Assembly (NCBI RefSeq): GCF_041146795.1
Contig: NC_135179.1
Location: 14,890,047-14,954,046, forward strand
From: Maylandia zebra
Lineage: Eukaryota > Chordata > Actinopteri > Cichliformes > Cichlidae
DNA: 64,000 nucleotides
Direction: 5' to 3'
Position numbers and translations under genes: made by a program
The notes under the pieces: model-generated
Told to the model about the DNA's origin: nothing
The model's database searches: none
The model's input: the letters and a program-made list of their open reading frames with translations, nothing else
Part shown: one piece after another, positions 45,216-56,209 of the stretch
How positions within the stretch are numbered: position 1 is the first letter of the stretch
How the letters are laid out: each line of letters starts with the position of its first letter

Positions 45216-46412
45216 TTACACTCTTCTGTCCCTTTTACAAAGGATCTTTTTAAAAGATTTCCTGAAGTCATTATTGAATACAGTGTATATGACGGGGTTT
45301 AGTGAGCTATTGCAGTAACCTAACCAGAAGAACATTTTGAACAGGGTCTCTGGCACACAGCACTTGTCACACACAGCGGTGAGCGTGTACGTGAAAAAAA
45401 AGGGGAACCAGCAGAGAACAAACACTCCCATGACTACAGCCAGAACAAATGTAAAGCGCCTCTCTCTGTACTGCCTTCCTTTCCACCTTCTCCCTCTCTC
45501 GCGGGACTCCGGCTGTGGTTTTGAAGCGCTTTCTCCGGGATTCACCTGAGTCACTTTTGCTGTTTTCATAGCCTTCTTCTTTGTAAGTGAACATAGGATT
45601 GTTTCATTCCCATCGGAAGAGGAGGGTTCTTCCTCCACATCAAGCTCATTAGCCTCTTTACCGTCTTCTCCTCTCACCTCCCTCTGTTCTCTGTCTTTTC
45701 TCTGCAGCGTGTCCAAACCGAACTTTGGGTCTTCTGAGTTCCCATTGTGTCTTTGCCTTTCTCCAGGTGGGGCTCTTGTTCTTTTCTTGGCAATCTGGTA
45801 GATTCTAACATACACCGTAATCATAATGACACAGGGTACAAAGAAGGAGGCACAACTGGAGAATATGATGTACCATTTCTCACCATTAATGTCACATTCA
45901 AGACTGTCTGTTTTGTCCTTTTTCGCTGTGATAAGCGGAGGAAATGAAATGAGAGCTGCCAGTATCCAAACTAAGCAGACTTTGCCTTTAATCCTGAGTG
46001 GTGTCCTTCTCAGGTTATACTCAATGGCTTGTGTGACAGACCAGTATCTGTCCAAGCTTATTGCACACAGATGAACAATGGATGATGTGCAGAAAAGAAC
46101 ATCCAAAGCCAGGTAGATTCCACACCATACCTTCCCAAAGAACCAATAACCCATTAGTTCATTCGCTAAAGAGAATGGCATCACTAAAGTGGCAACCAGG
46201 ATGTCTGCACATGCTAGAGAGACTAAAAATAAGTTCTGAGGTGCTCTCAGGACACGGCTTGTCATCACAGCAATTACTACCATGACATTACCAAACAGTG
46301 TTAGCAGGATAAGGATACCCACCAGGATTGTTAGAGGCACAGAGGTCTGCACAGTATAAGGGTTCCTCCCAGGCAAAGTCACATTTCCACTGTTGAAGAT
46401 AAAACAACCCAT
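45216..46412 (-). CDS. adra2d: Alpha-2 adrenergic receptor, probably the teleost alpha-2D subtype
   Basis: Gi/o-coupled receptor for adrenaline and noradrenaline in the plasma membrane. Single exon, 398 aa, intact. Seen: N-glycosylation site N10-V-T, disulfide Cys97 and Cys173, the ligand Asp104 in LALDVLFCTSS, DRY 121-123, TM5 serines 185 and 189, and CWFP 334-337. NPVIY is at 372-376 and a palmitoylation-type Cys392 near the end. APQNLFLVSLACADILVATL and FCTSSIVHLCAISLDRYWSV are alpha-2 signatures. The third loop is short (about 105 residues), with an acidic run LDVEEEPSSSD and basic ends. The N-terminus is short, unlike mammalian 2A and 2C. The family call is firm. Subtype D rests on the short N-terminus, sequence intermediate between A and C, and the neighbours, so it needs a tree. 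The stop codon overlaps an AATAAA. Confidence 0.93.
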   Translation of the reverse strand: MGCFIFNSGNVTLPGRNPYTVQTSVPLTILVGILILLTLFGNVMVVIAVMTSRVLRAPQNLFLVSLACADILVATLVMPFSLANELMGYWFFGKVWCGIYLALDVLFCTSSIVHLCAISLDRYWSVTQAIEYNLRRTPLRIKGKVCLVWILAALISFPPLITAKKDKTDSLECDINGEKWYIIFSSCASFFVPCVIMITVYVRIYQIAKKRTRAPPGERQRHNGNSEDPKFGLDTLQRKDREQREVRGEDGKEANELDVEEEPSSSDGNETILCSLTKKKAMKTAKVTQVNPGESASKPQPESRERGRRWKGRQYRERRFTFVLAVVMGVFVLCWFPFFFTYTLTAVCDKCCVPETLFKMFFWLGYCNSSLNPVIYTVFNNDFRKSFKKILCKRDRRV

Positions 46413-46858
46413 CAGAGTGAGCTGTGGTGTCGATGGTATGGTCTGAACGGGGCTCTGTCAGGAGGCTTGGAAGCTGTGCTCCAGCAGTCTATTAATTGCA
46501 TCCATTCAAGAACACGGCACAGAGTTGAGGCTTTTCATTTTGTTCACTGGAAGAGTTTCCTTCAAAGATATCTATTCTTCTTTTCTCTTTGTCAATTAAA
46601 AAATAGAGACCAAAAAAAGCAAGAATTGGGGGTTTTTTTTTATATAAACTAAAAAGACAAACAAGCAGTAAAAGAAATAAAGGGAACCTATTTATTCCCT
46701 GTTTTTCACATAAGATAGTTTTAAGAGTACTAAAAAAAAATCTTTATCCACTAACCTTCAAGAATAAAAGCTTCTGCTAAATCCCCTGGAAGGTTTTGTA
46801 AAACAGACTTATATTGCAGGCAGATCTTTTCGTCTAGTGCTGCTGAAGAGGAGCTCAT

Positions 46859-46912
46859 CTTTTATATAGGCTTATCTGACGCTGGGGATCTGTGATGCTG
46901 GAATGGGCGGGG
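46859..46912 (-). promoter_or_regulatory. adra2 core promoter (TATA box and GC box)
   Basis: On the minus strand a TATATAAAAG box (46,868-46,859) lies about 450 bp upstream of the adra2 ATG. A GC box, GGGCGGGG on the plus strand, lies at 46,905-46,912, roughly 40 bp further upstream. Spacing and order fit an RNA polymerase II core promoter for the single-exon gene. The start site itself is inferred. Confidence 0.6.
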
Positions 46913-46919
46913 CTCATCT

Positions 46920-49900
46920 CACACTGGACATTTAACAAGAGATTGGGGGTTGTTCTAAGACCATGAAACCACTGGCTGATCGTGACAATAATAATATTGT
47001 TGATTTATAGAAACAATATATGTAGTCTATTAAATTAAATTAGAATGGATTAAAAGTACACACTGGGTTTTTCATTTCTGTTCCATGAACAGATGGTGAG
47101 ATGTTTTAAAGGAAAAATATCTGGATTGTTAGAGACGATTAAAGCTGCTTATAGAATCTTTTTTTTTCTTTTTCAAATATATAATGACAAGATATCAAAA
47201 TCAGAGTGAATGAGCTGAGGAAAAAAGCTTAAATGCTTAACCTTTTGTAACTTTCTTCTAATAGCACTACATTTTCAAGCCCAGTCTAATAAATTATTAA
47301 ACCTATGTGTACCAGGTAGGATACACTGATGTGATGATTATGTTCAGGTTTTACCCACTACCTGTATGCACTACTTTACTAAGTCACAAGCATGCTCACC
47401 AAGCTGCATTACTTGTTTCACTTTTAGTTCGCTATGTTTTTCGAAAACAAAAGTGCACACAAACCCAAGGTAATTCATGGCATTAGATTGGATTAAACAG
47501 CTTCAATAGTTAAATGTCAAAAAGCAGGTTTGTCAGCTAAATTCTTTATCCTGTGATATGGATAAGTCTTGAGCCATCACTCACTTCCTGATGTTTTGCT
47601 TGGGAAATAGATGCAGACATTTAATGAAACATGTAGCTATAAATGAAAATAAAACATTAAAGGAAAAACAGATAAATTAAAGAGCATGAAAATCAATATT
47701 TGGTATGACCACTTTTGCTCTTCAACACAAAATAAACTTTCTCCAAATTTTCTTCTTTAAGCAGTCTTCAAGATTAGCTCGTCAGGCTTTCAGGAAGACA
47801 TTTAAAATGTGTTTGAATGTTGAGGGGTGTTGTGGAAGTTTTTCCATTTAAATAAAGCCTGCAGACAAGCGGTGAGTGGTAGCTAACATTCTTTAATCAA
47901 CACAAAGAATAGAAAACCAAGCTTGGTGGAGAGCCTGCATCATCGCGGGGCAGACGGTCAGCCACTGCTCTCTCCTTCTTCAGGAACAAAAGGCAGTACA
48001 CAGCTGTTTCACACCTTAAGGTTCACACTCCCTTGCTACCTCCCACAGTCCACAGGGGACAAAAGACTCTTCCCGTGGAGTTGTCTGCTTCCCCCAACTT
48101 CCTTACCAGACCCCCACTCCCTGTCTAACTGCACGAGTGTGAGACATGCTAAATTTCAGTGGCACCAAGGCATTATACAATAAAAATAATGTGATTAACA
48201 CATAAATAAACGAAATTCGTATACAATCCCACCCTTTGATTCTTAAATCAAACCTTAAGAATCACATTAATAACAGAATTTCTTTCCTGACATTCTGTAT
48301 ATCACATCAACATTATTGTACACTTAAAGGAGTTTCACACTGTGTATCCTCACTTCACTGTTCTCTCACCACCCTTTGGTCATCTTTAATCATGCTCACA
48401 ATCTAAGCTCTCACATGCAAATGGAAACAACAATGATACAGAGGAAAGGCCCTCTCCAGAATATCAAAGTATGCATGGCAGAGTGAAACAGCATTTTGTT
48501 GTCAGTCATTCCCCAGTCACGGTCATGGCTCCTGGTGTCTGTGCCATTTACAGAGTCCTAATTCCAACCCTGATCTTCCTCTGCGCATCTGTATGCACAC
48601 TTTCTCACAGTGACCTCTGCATTGCAAGCAATACAAGGTCATGAATAACACACTGCTGATAAATTCACAAAGACACAGAAAGTGGCATTTAAAAGGTTAA
48701 GTCGGCATGGCCCAGAGTTCCTAGGATTTACCAAGGATGTTGCTGTCACAGTTCTGCTCCTGTGAAAAAGAAACATACATACATACATCCACCCTATTGT
48801 CACTGTCTGGGTGGAGGTGCAATCTTGCACATTGGTGTCAAGTCAGTCAAGCTTTTGTCAGTCCAGTCAGTTCCCCTTTTTTTCTTTTAATTGCTGATAG
48901 CAGAACCTCTCATGTCACATTAAGTTTCTAGTGCCAGCAATATGATGCCATTTCAAAAAAAAAGAAAAAGAAGAATTTAGACTGGATTACCTCGCTGAAC
49001 CTTTTGTGTCCCAAATGAGTGGCTTTTTCCAGAGCCCATTTAATGTGGAGAAGCTCACTTGCAATCGTTTCCCGACGAAGTGTTGTGTAGCGCTTTCAAT
49101 TCCAATCGTACAGGCCTGCTCTCCTCTTTGCAGTGCTCCAGACACTTTTCAATTCTCCACGCAAGGCAGTCGTTTTTTCTTCCCAGTTTCCTAAACCCAA
49201 ATTTCAGTTTCCCACACTAAAACAGCCTTCCTCCATGCATCCTCCTGCCCCACTATGGACTCCTCTCCCCACTCATTGTCAGACCAGTGGCAGTCAGTTC
49301 TCTTCCAGCTTTGTCCTGTGTTTTCCACTGTCTCATCTTGCCATTTTGCTCCAAAAGTGTCAAATGTCACACTCAGAAAGTCTTCTCAAAGGTCCCTTCA
49401 CGCACAGTGAAGTTGCAGCTAGTTGGAAACGCATATCTCCATCCATCCATCCATCCATGATGGTTTTTATCTCCATGCTGATGCTGTTTTGCACAACTGC
49501 TGCTGGTAGACCTCTCACTGCTCAGGATACTGCCATCTCTTGGCCTGCTGTGAGCTCTTTATATCCATGTCGTTGTTCTGGAACTACACTTCTTGTCTTC
49601 AGGGAGAGATTCTTGGAGCTTGTTTTCTCAGGGTGACAAACGCATGGAAGTTAAGCTGTTAAACAATTCAGCCAAAACTCAGCCTGAGTGTTTCTAACGG
49701 TGTTAACCTATAATTTTCTTCCAACTGCTGCACATGGAAAATTGATCCAGGTCTGCTCTTCACCTGCAAGTGACACACTGAGAGACATTTTGATCATTCT
49801 TATCACTGCTTAAAACAACACATCTCCTCTCTCTGGTTTTGAACTCTTTCTTAAAAACCCAGAATGGAAAGGCTCTAATGTACAGTCACAATTTTTGATA

Positions 49901-50045
49901 CTGACCAGATAAATTTGAGTTTAAATTAAATTTAGAGTAAAATGATAATATAATAATTATAATATATTTTCCACAACATTTTTAGGAGATCGTGCTTTGT
50001 GTCTTTTTTTTAGCAATTCAATTAGAATAAAAATGAGGATAAAAC
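46920..50045. other. Interval without recognised gene, upstream of adra2
   Basis: I find no known protein or RNA gene. Pyrimidine-rich frames at 47,923-48,183 and 49,133-49,636 (167 codons) have low complexity and no recognisable domain. The latter crosses an (ATCC)n run at 49,440-49,457. The 47,870-49,800 stretch could be an old repeat, but I cannot assign a family. Confidence 0.4.
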
Positions 50046-50049
50046 GACC

Positions 50050-51620
50050 CTCGTAGTATGTGGCAGGGACTAAACACAATCACAGACTTTAGAGGGAAAA
50101 CCAGCATACCGCAAACCACGGCCTCTCTGTGTGAGGATCTAAACGTATTCTACGCTAGATTCGACACAGCGAACACCATGAGACCGGACAGTGTGCACAC
50201 CGCGGATGACATCAGTGCGCACACATTGTCTGAGGAGGATGTGCGGAAGTGCTTCAGGAAGGTGAACGTACGCAAAGCTACTGGTCCGGACGGGATTCCC
50301 GGCCGCGTCCTCAAGTCATGCGCGGCTCAGCTGGCTGGAGTGTTTACGCACATCTTCAACCTTTCCCTCTCTCTGTCTGTAGTCCCAGCCTGCTTCAAAA
50401 TGGCCACCATCGTCCCTGTACCCAAATCCTCCACCATCTCCTCATTGAACGACTGGCGACCTGTAGCCCTGACCCCCATCGTGAGCAAATGCTTCGAGAA
50501 GCTGGTCAGGGACTTCGTTTGCTCTGCACTACCTGACTCACTGGACCCTCTACAATTTGCATATCGCCACAACAGGTCCACTGATGATGCCATAGCCCTG
50601 ACACTACATACTACCCTCTCACCCTGGAGAAGAGAGACACGTATGTGAGAATGCTCTTTGTAGATTACAGCTCAGCATTCAATACCATCGTTCCCTCGAA
50701 GCTGGACAGGAAACTGCAGGATCTAGGACTGAGCAGCTCCCTCTGCAGCTGGATCCTTAGCTTCCTGTCTGACAGACGCCAAGTGGTCAGACTGGGCAGC
50801 ATCACCTCATCCCCCATCACACTGAACACTGGTGCTCCACAGGGGTGTGTACTGAGCCCTCTCCTGTACTCACTCTACACCTACGACTGTATGGCCACTA
50901 ACAACTCCAACATCATTGTGAAGTTTGCGGACGACACTACAGTGGTGGGTCTTATCACCAAAGGGGATGAGATGGCCTACAGGGAGGAGGTCAGCGCCCT
51001 GACCCACTGGTGTCAAGACAACCATCTCACCCTCAACGCCGCAAAGACAAGTAGACTTGAGGGGGTAGGGACAAATAAGTAAATACTTCAGCCTACTCCT
51101 TTTCAAACAAATAATGTAATGATATTTTGTAATGATTGTGAAGGCACATGTTTGAAATAAAAATGAACTGAACTGAACTGAACTGAACAAAGGAGTTGAT
51201 AGGGGACTTCCGGAGGTGCAGAGAAGTACACACCCCCATTACCATCAACGGCGCTGCTGTGGACAGAGTGAGCAGTTTCCGGTTCCTTTGTGTACATCTG
51301 GCTGAGGATCTTACATGGTCAGGACACATAAACAAAACAGTGAAGAAGGCGCAACAGTGCTCCAGAGAGTAGTGCGGTGCTCTGAACGGATAATTGGAGA
51401 TGAGCTTCCCTCCCTCCAGGACATCTACAGGAAGCGGTGCCTGAGGAAAGTGGGGAGGATCATCAAGGACTCCAGTCACCCCAGCCATAAACAGTTCAGA
51501 CTACTTCCATTGGGAAGGAGGTTCTGCAGCATCCGGTCCCGAACCAGCAGACTGAGAGACAGCTTTTTCCATCAGGCCATCAGACTGCTGACACACGTAG
51601 ATATACATATACACATTTAG
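50050..51620 (+). mobile_element. 5'-truncated L2/CR1-group LINE (reverse transcriptase fragment), broken
   Basis: It begins abruptly in the linker before the reverse transcriptase (MWQGLNTITDF) and keeps KATGPDGIPGRVLKSCA, AYRHNRSTDDA, MLFVDYSSAFNTI, TGAPQGCVLSPLLYSL and the catalytic KFADDTTV block. Three lesions are visible. A one-base frameshift near 50,622 separates the 50,058-50,648 frame from that starting at 50,645. About 138 bp is inserted at 51,051-51,188 (listed separately). An internal deletion of about 48 codons lies near 51,355-51,360, judged against the element at 52.6 kb. The C-terminal part (LQRVVRCSERIIGDELPSLQ) follows to about 51,600. Dead copy. Clade named from remembered fish elements. 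Confidence 0.85.
51051..51188 (+). repeat. LINE 3'-end fragment with (TGAAC)n tail, nested in an older LINE
   Basis: A foreign block splits the reverse-transcriptase frame of the host element between ACA and AAG codons. It ends with TTTGAAATAAAAATGAACTG and TGAAC pentamers (51,162-51,188), a typical fish LINE tail with a polyadenylation-like AATAAA. An ACAA is present at both edges (51,047-51,050 and 51,187-51,190) and may be a short target duplication. Removing the block plus one ACAA restores the frame. Confidence 0.7.
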
Positions 51621-52020
51621 TAATGCATACACTCTTATAATGTACATATATGTAACACCCCTCCCACGTTCTATTGAGAGGGGCCCTGGGTTCCTGTTGT
51701 TACTTTCCTATTGATACTCCCTTTTTAATGCTTATGGTATTAAATATGCAATAAAACTACACTATATGGAAATAAATCACACACAAGCAGGTCAATTATA
51801 AAGTTAACTCCACTTTAGTGAATGCTTAATTAACAACACAAAAGAAAATAAGTAAAATCAATAAAGTTTGTTAAACAATGGTAAGGTATCTACCTCAACA
51901 GAAACAAAATAATCAACTAATATTGTGGGCCCACATGCACTCTCACCAAACACACACACACACCTCAAGTGCTACAGTCTTTCTGCTAGCAAACCCCTCG
52001 TTGCAGTCGTGGCTCGGGTG

Positions 52021-52069
52021 TGTCACTACCCGATCCGTACCGGAAACCCGATCGGTACCCCGCATGCGC
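52021..52069 (+). repeat. Left terminal inverted repeat of the DNA transposon
   Basis: Perfect inverted match to 56,161-56,209. It contains a 14-bp near-direct repeat: ACCCGATCCGTACC at 52,028-52,041 and ACCCGATCGGTACC at 52,046-52,059. Confidence 0.95.
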
Positions 52070-52479
52070 AAATCTTACGTCACTTCCTCTCTTTGCGACA
52101 TTCAATATATTTGAATGATGCGGTTAGCGCCCAGTTAGCTCCTAGCATTTCTCAACAGCTCTGCCTTCTTTTCGACTGCCCGGGACATTTAAACAATGGA
52201 TAATCCGTATACAAAGAAATTCATGCTTTTCTCCTCAACAGAGAGCGTCCCCCGATTGAGCAACAGCGCCGTAAAATAAGAAGAATGGCGCCTAATTACA
52301 GAGTTAATAATGCAGACTTTGTAATATCTCACGTGTAGATTCATCAGCCAGATTAAGTGTTTACTGACAGTGATAGCGCACATCATCATCACTATTCCAA
52401 CAATCCTCTCCTCACAGACAAGCATAAACACACTCGACTATCGCTAAATCAGATTTAACACACGTTTGTAATGACGATA

Positions 52480-55400
52480 ATTCAGTTTATAATAGGGTTT
52501 ATTCGCTCGGTCAGCAGGTGGCGGTATCCTCGTACACTGGGGAGTAAACTGCCATTAAACGAACAGATTGCTTAAGATGGCGGCGCGCACAGACGCAGCG
52601 GCCCGGAGCTCCTACACTTTTGCACTTTTGGTGGTACTGTGTATTATTTCACACAGTCTGGGGTTACTTCAATACAACAGAGATGATCTACTACAACTAA
52701 GCCGTGGAGATCTTCAACTAACATCCGAGTATCTCATCCCCCCGGAGATCGTTAAGCAACCCCCGGGGCTACCCGCAACAGCAAGCCGCAGGAGGAGACG
52801 TTGCGATCGGAGGCAGAAGAGAGGCAAGCGGGGAGGCCTGTGGGCACGGCTAAAGACTAGTCCGTTTAAACCACCACTCCCGATCATATTCCTCTCCAAC
52901 GCCCGTTCAATCCGTTACAAACTGGATGAAATATGACTGCAGATCGCCACTCGACGGACTTTTAATAACTGTTCGTGCATGATTTTCACTGAAACCTGGC
53001 TGGACAGCGCCATTCCCGATGCGGCTATCGATCTAGCAGGCCGCACCGCCTATCGAGCCGACAGGTCTGCGGACTCGGGTAAGAAGACTGGCGGGGGGCT
53101 GTGCATCTATATTAACAACCTTTGGTGCACGAACGTCACGGTAACGGAAAGACTATGCAGTACAGAGGTAGAACTGTTGGTGTTAAAGTGCCGTCCATTC
53201 TATCTCCCTCGGGAATTTTCTGCCGTTTACATCTGCGCTGTTTACATTCCACCAGATGCTAATGCTAAGCTAGCGTTAGCACAATTGAGCAGCAGCATCA
53301 ATAACAGCCTGGTAGCACACCCGGACAGTGTCTTTATTGCGGCTGGGGATTTTAACCACGCGGACCTGAAATCTGTACTTCACAATTTCCACCGTAATGT
53401 GAAGTGTGCTACCAGAGGAGATAGAACGTTGGACCAGGTGTACACCAACATGGCGAATGCGTACAGAGCCCAGGCTTATCCCCACCTGGGTCTGTCAGAC
53501 CATCTCTCCCTTCTGCTACACCCAATATACACACAAAAGATCAAGAGCACTGGGATTACAACCAAAACCGTGAGAACATGGCCGCAGGATGCTATTCCGA
53601 TGCTTCAGGACTGTTTCCACTGCACAGACTGGGATGTATTCAAGGTGCAGGACACTGACAATCGTGTCGCATTGGACAGTTACACCTCCACTGTCTTGGA
53701 CTACATCTGTTTCTGTGTGGACAATGTAACAACTTGGAAACGATTCCGTGTGTTCCCTAATAATCCACCCTGGATGACACACGGAGTTCAACAACTTATT
53801 CGAACAAGGAACAACGCTTTCAAATCCGGGGACCAGGAGGCATACAGTGCTGCCAGGGCCAACCTGAGAAGAGGCATCAAGACTGCCAAGCAGCAGCACA
53901 GGAGGCGTATCGAGGCCAGGTTTGAGAACAACACAAACCCAAGGCAGGTCTGGGAGGGCATCAGGGCTATCACGGACTACAAAAGAAGAACACCATCACC
54001 CTCAGCCGACAGTTCTACTCTGGCTGAGGATCTAAATCTCTTTTATGCCCGTTTTGATAGGGAGAACACCGACCCTGTCCTGTCCCCTCTCCCCTCAACC
54101 GACCCTGCTCCGGTCCTGAGCACTCATGAGCTGAGGCGTGTGTTCCGGAGCATTAACACCAGGAAGGCGGCCGGGCCGGATGGAGTGCTGGGCCGGGTGC
54201 TAAAAGACTGTGCTGCGGACCTGGCGGACGTCTTCACCTCTATATATAACACCTCGCTGTCCTGTTCACTGGTACCATCCTGTTTCAAAGCAGCAACCAT
54301 CGTTCCCATCCCAAAACAGTCAAATGTCACATGTCTGAACGATTTCAGACCTGTGGCACTCACCCCCATTCCCGCCAAATGCCTGGAGAGACTGGTCATT
54401 AAACACATCAGAGCTGCTTTTCCACCATCCCTGGACTCGCACCAGTTTGCATACAGGGAGAACCGGTCAACCGAGGATGCAATCGCCACAGTGCTGCACA
54501 CATTACTGAAGCACTTGGAACACAGGAACACCTATGCACGGCTCCTCTTTGTAGACTACAGCTCGGCTTTTAATACCATCCGGCCATACAAACTCCGTCC
54601 CAAACTCCACCAACTGGGACTTAACTCCTCTCTGTGCAACTGGATTGTGGACTTCCTCACTAACCATAGACAGAGTGTCAGAGTGGGTAAGAACACCTCT
54701 TCCACCCTTGTGGTCAACACCGGTGCCCCTCAGGGGTGTGTTCTGAGCCCTCTGCTATACACTCTCTTCACCCATGACTGTATTTCCTCCTGCGCGTCCA
54801 ATCTCATTGTTAAGTTTGCAGATGACACCACAGTGCTCGGACTTATATCCAACAATGATGAGACAAACTATAGGACAGAGGTGCAACAACTAGAGTCATG
54901 GTGCCACGACAATAACTTGGTCTTAAACACCAAAAAGACCAAGGAGATCATTGTAGATTTCCGGAAGAGGGGTCATAACAACCATCTGCCTCTCTTCATT
55001 GGCAGTGAGGCGGTGGAGAGGGTGAGCAGTTTTAAATTCTTGGGGGTAACTGTGACCGAGGACCTGTCCTGGGGCAACCATATCACCTCAGTTGTACGGA
55101 AGGCCCAACAGCGCCTCTACTACCTGAGGAGACTGCGGAGCGCACACATTCCCAGATCTCTGATGTTGAACTTCTACAACTGTGCCATCAGCAGCGTTCT
55201 GACGTATGGATTTCTAGTGTGGTTCCCCAGCTGCACCAAGGCCGATCAGCAAGCACTCCAGCGGGTGGTGAAAGAAGCTGGCAGAATTATTGGAACAAGT
55301 CTGCCAGAGATCAGTAATATCTTCCCCACTCGCTGTCTGAGGAGGGTGCACAGTATCCTGCGGGACCAACATCACCCTGCGCGCCACCTTTTCCATCTGC

Positions 55401-55900
55401 TGCCCTCAGGGAGAAGGTACAGGTCTATACAGGCCAGAACATCCAGACTGGCCAACAGCCTGTATCCACAGGCTGTGAGGCTCCTGAACTCTCTGCCCCC
55501 CTCTCACGGACAATAACCATATCCAACTTCTTAATAGCAATGAACTGGTCTGCATTGGTGCATCATATCTTTATTCTCTTCCCCCTCCTGCCCCCCCCCC
55601 CCCCTCTTTCTTAAATAGATAACTATCATATCTGATATCATATCTCACAGTACAATAATATTGAATGGGTTGCATTGTTGTATTTTGTCATGTTTCTCAG
55701 GTCTTTGTCTGAATTTCTACGAACATTATTGCTAAGGATTGTCTTATTGCATTGGAGTCACACTGGGTTAAATATGTACACTTGGGTTTTAAGGGGTATT
55801 TATTATTTTCTTCTTTTTTTTGGGTTGTATGGAAGCCCCAAACGCAATTTCATTGTTCTTGACAATGACAATAAATAAATAAATACTAAATACTAAATAC
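52480..55900 (+). mobile_element. Near full-length L2-like LINE inserted in a DNA transposon
   Basis: It comprises a 5' region with AAGATGGCGG at 52,574-52,583 overlapping the start codon, the long frame above, and a 3' UTR to about 55,900. The tail reads TTTCATTGTTCTTGACAATG then ACAATAAATAAATAAATAC and repeated TAAATAC, a common ending of fish L2-type elements. The 5' boundary is approximate, because no clear target duplication was found (AAGAAGAA strings near 52,282 and 55,902 are too simple to count). Confidence 0.75.
52577..55516 (+). pseudogene. L2-like LINE polyprotein (endonuclease plus reverse transcriptase), one in-frame stop
   Basis: A single long frame of 979 codons runs from ATG 52,577 to the stop at 55,516, interrupted only by TGA at 52,934-52,936 (codon 120). 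Domain order: hydrophobic N-terminal stretch (about residues 16-37), basic patch, then an APE-type endonuclease beginning SNARSIR. The endonuclease continues past the stop with ETW (139-141), GDFN (257-260) and SDH (307-309). The reverse transcriptase has FVDYSSAF (658-665), GAPQGCVLSP and the catalytic FADD (747-750). All core catalytic motifs are present. The downstream 845-codon frame (from 52,979) is uninterrupted. The stop alters a codon where CGA-to-TGA CpG decay is plausible. Clade: CR1/L2 group of the Jockey superfamily. Strand matches the LINE at 50.05 kb, but it is a different family. Confidence 0.88.
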
Positions 55901-55923
55901 AGAAGAAGAAGAAAACATCTGCA

Positions 55924-56010
55924 CATGCGCGGTACGGATCGGGTAGACCCGATTTGTACGGTCAGACTTTACACATGCGCAGTAAGGATCGGAGAGTCCT
56001 GATCCGTAAC
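55924..56010. repeat. Subterminal hairpin repeats of the DNA transposon
   Basis: Variants of the TIR core GGTACGGATCGGGTA recur at 55,931-55,945 (exact) and 55,981-55,995 (degenerate). Each follows CATGCGC and each is followed by an inverted arm (ACCCGATTTGTACG at 55,947-55,960, TCCTGATCCGTAAC at 55,997-56,010). This gives two hairpins. They sit between the LINE and the right TIR and look like iterated transposase-binding sites (inference). Confidence 0.7.
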
Positions 56011-56160
56011 TTTCTTTTTATTTTTCGTTTTTGTCTACATTGTACTGAAATGCTTCATTATTGCAAACATTTTAAGATATACTTGTTATTCTTAACATCT
56101 TAACAGATACTCTGACCCATAACTATCGTAAAACGCTACAACCGGAAGTAGAGACCTTTC

Positions 56161-56209
56161 GCGCATGCGGGGTACCGATCGGGTTTCCGGTACGGATCGG
56201 GTAGTGACA
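56161..56209 (-). repeat. Right terminal inverted repeat of the DNA transposon
   Basis: Perfect inverted match to 52,021-52,069. It contains GGTACCGATCGGGT (56,171-56,184) and GGTACGGATCGGGT (56,189-56,202). Confidence 0.95.

Noticed and set aside
49133-49636. 167-codon plus-strand open frame
   Set aside because: Pyrimidine-rich, low complexity, spans an (ATCC)n run and shows no known motif, so it is likely a chance frame in repeat-like sequence.
51640-52015. TGTAACACCCCTCCC... as the start of a solo LTR
   Set aside because: No matching 3' end, second LTR, primer-binding site or target duplication could be found.
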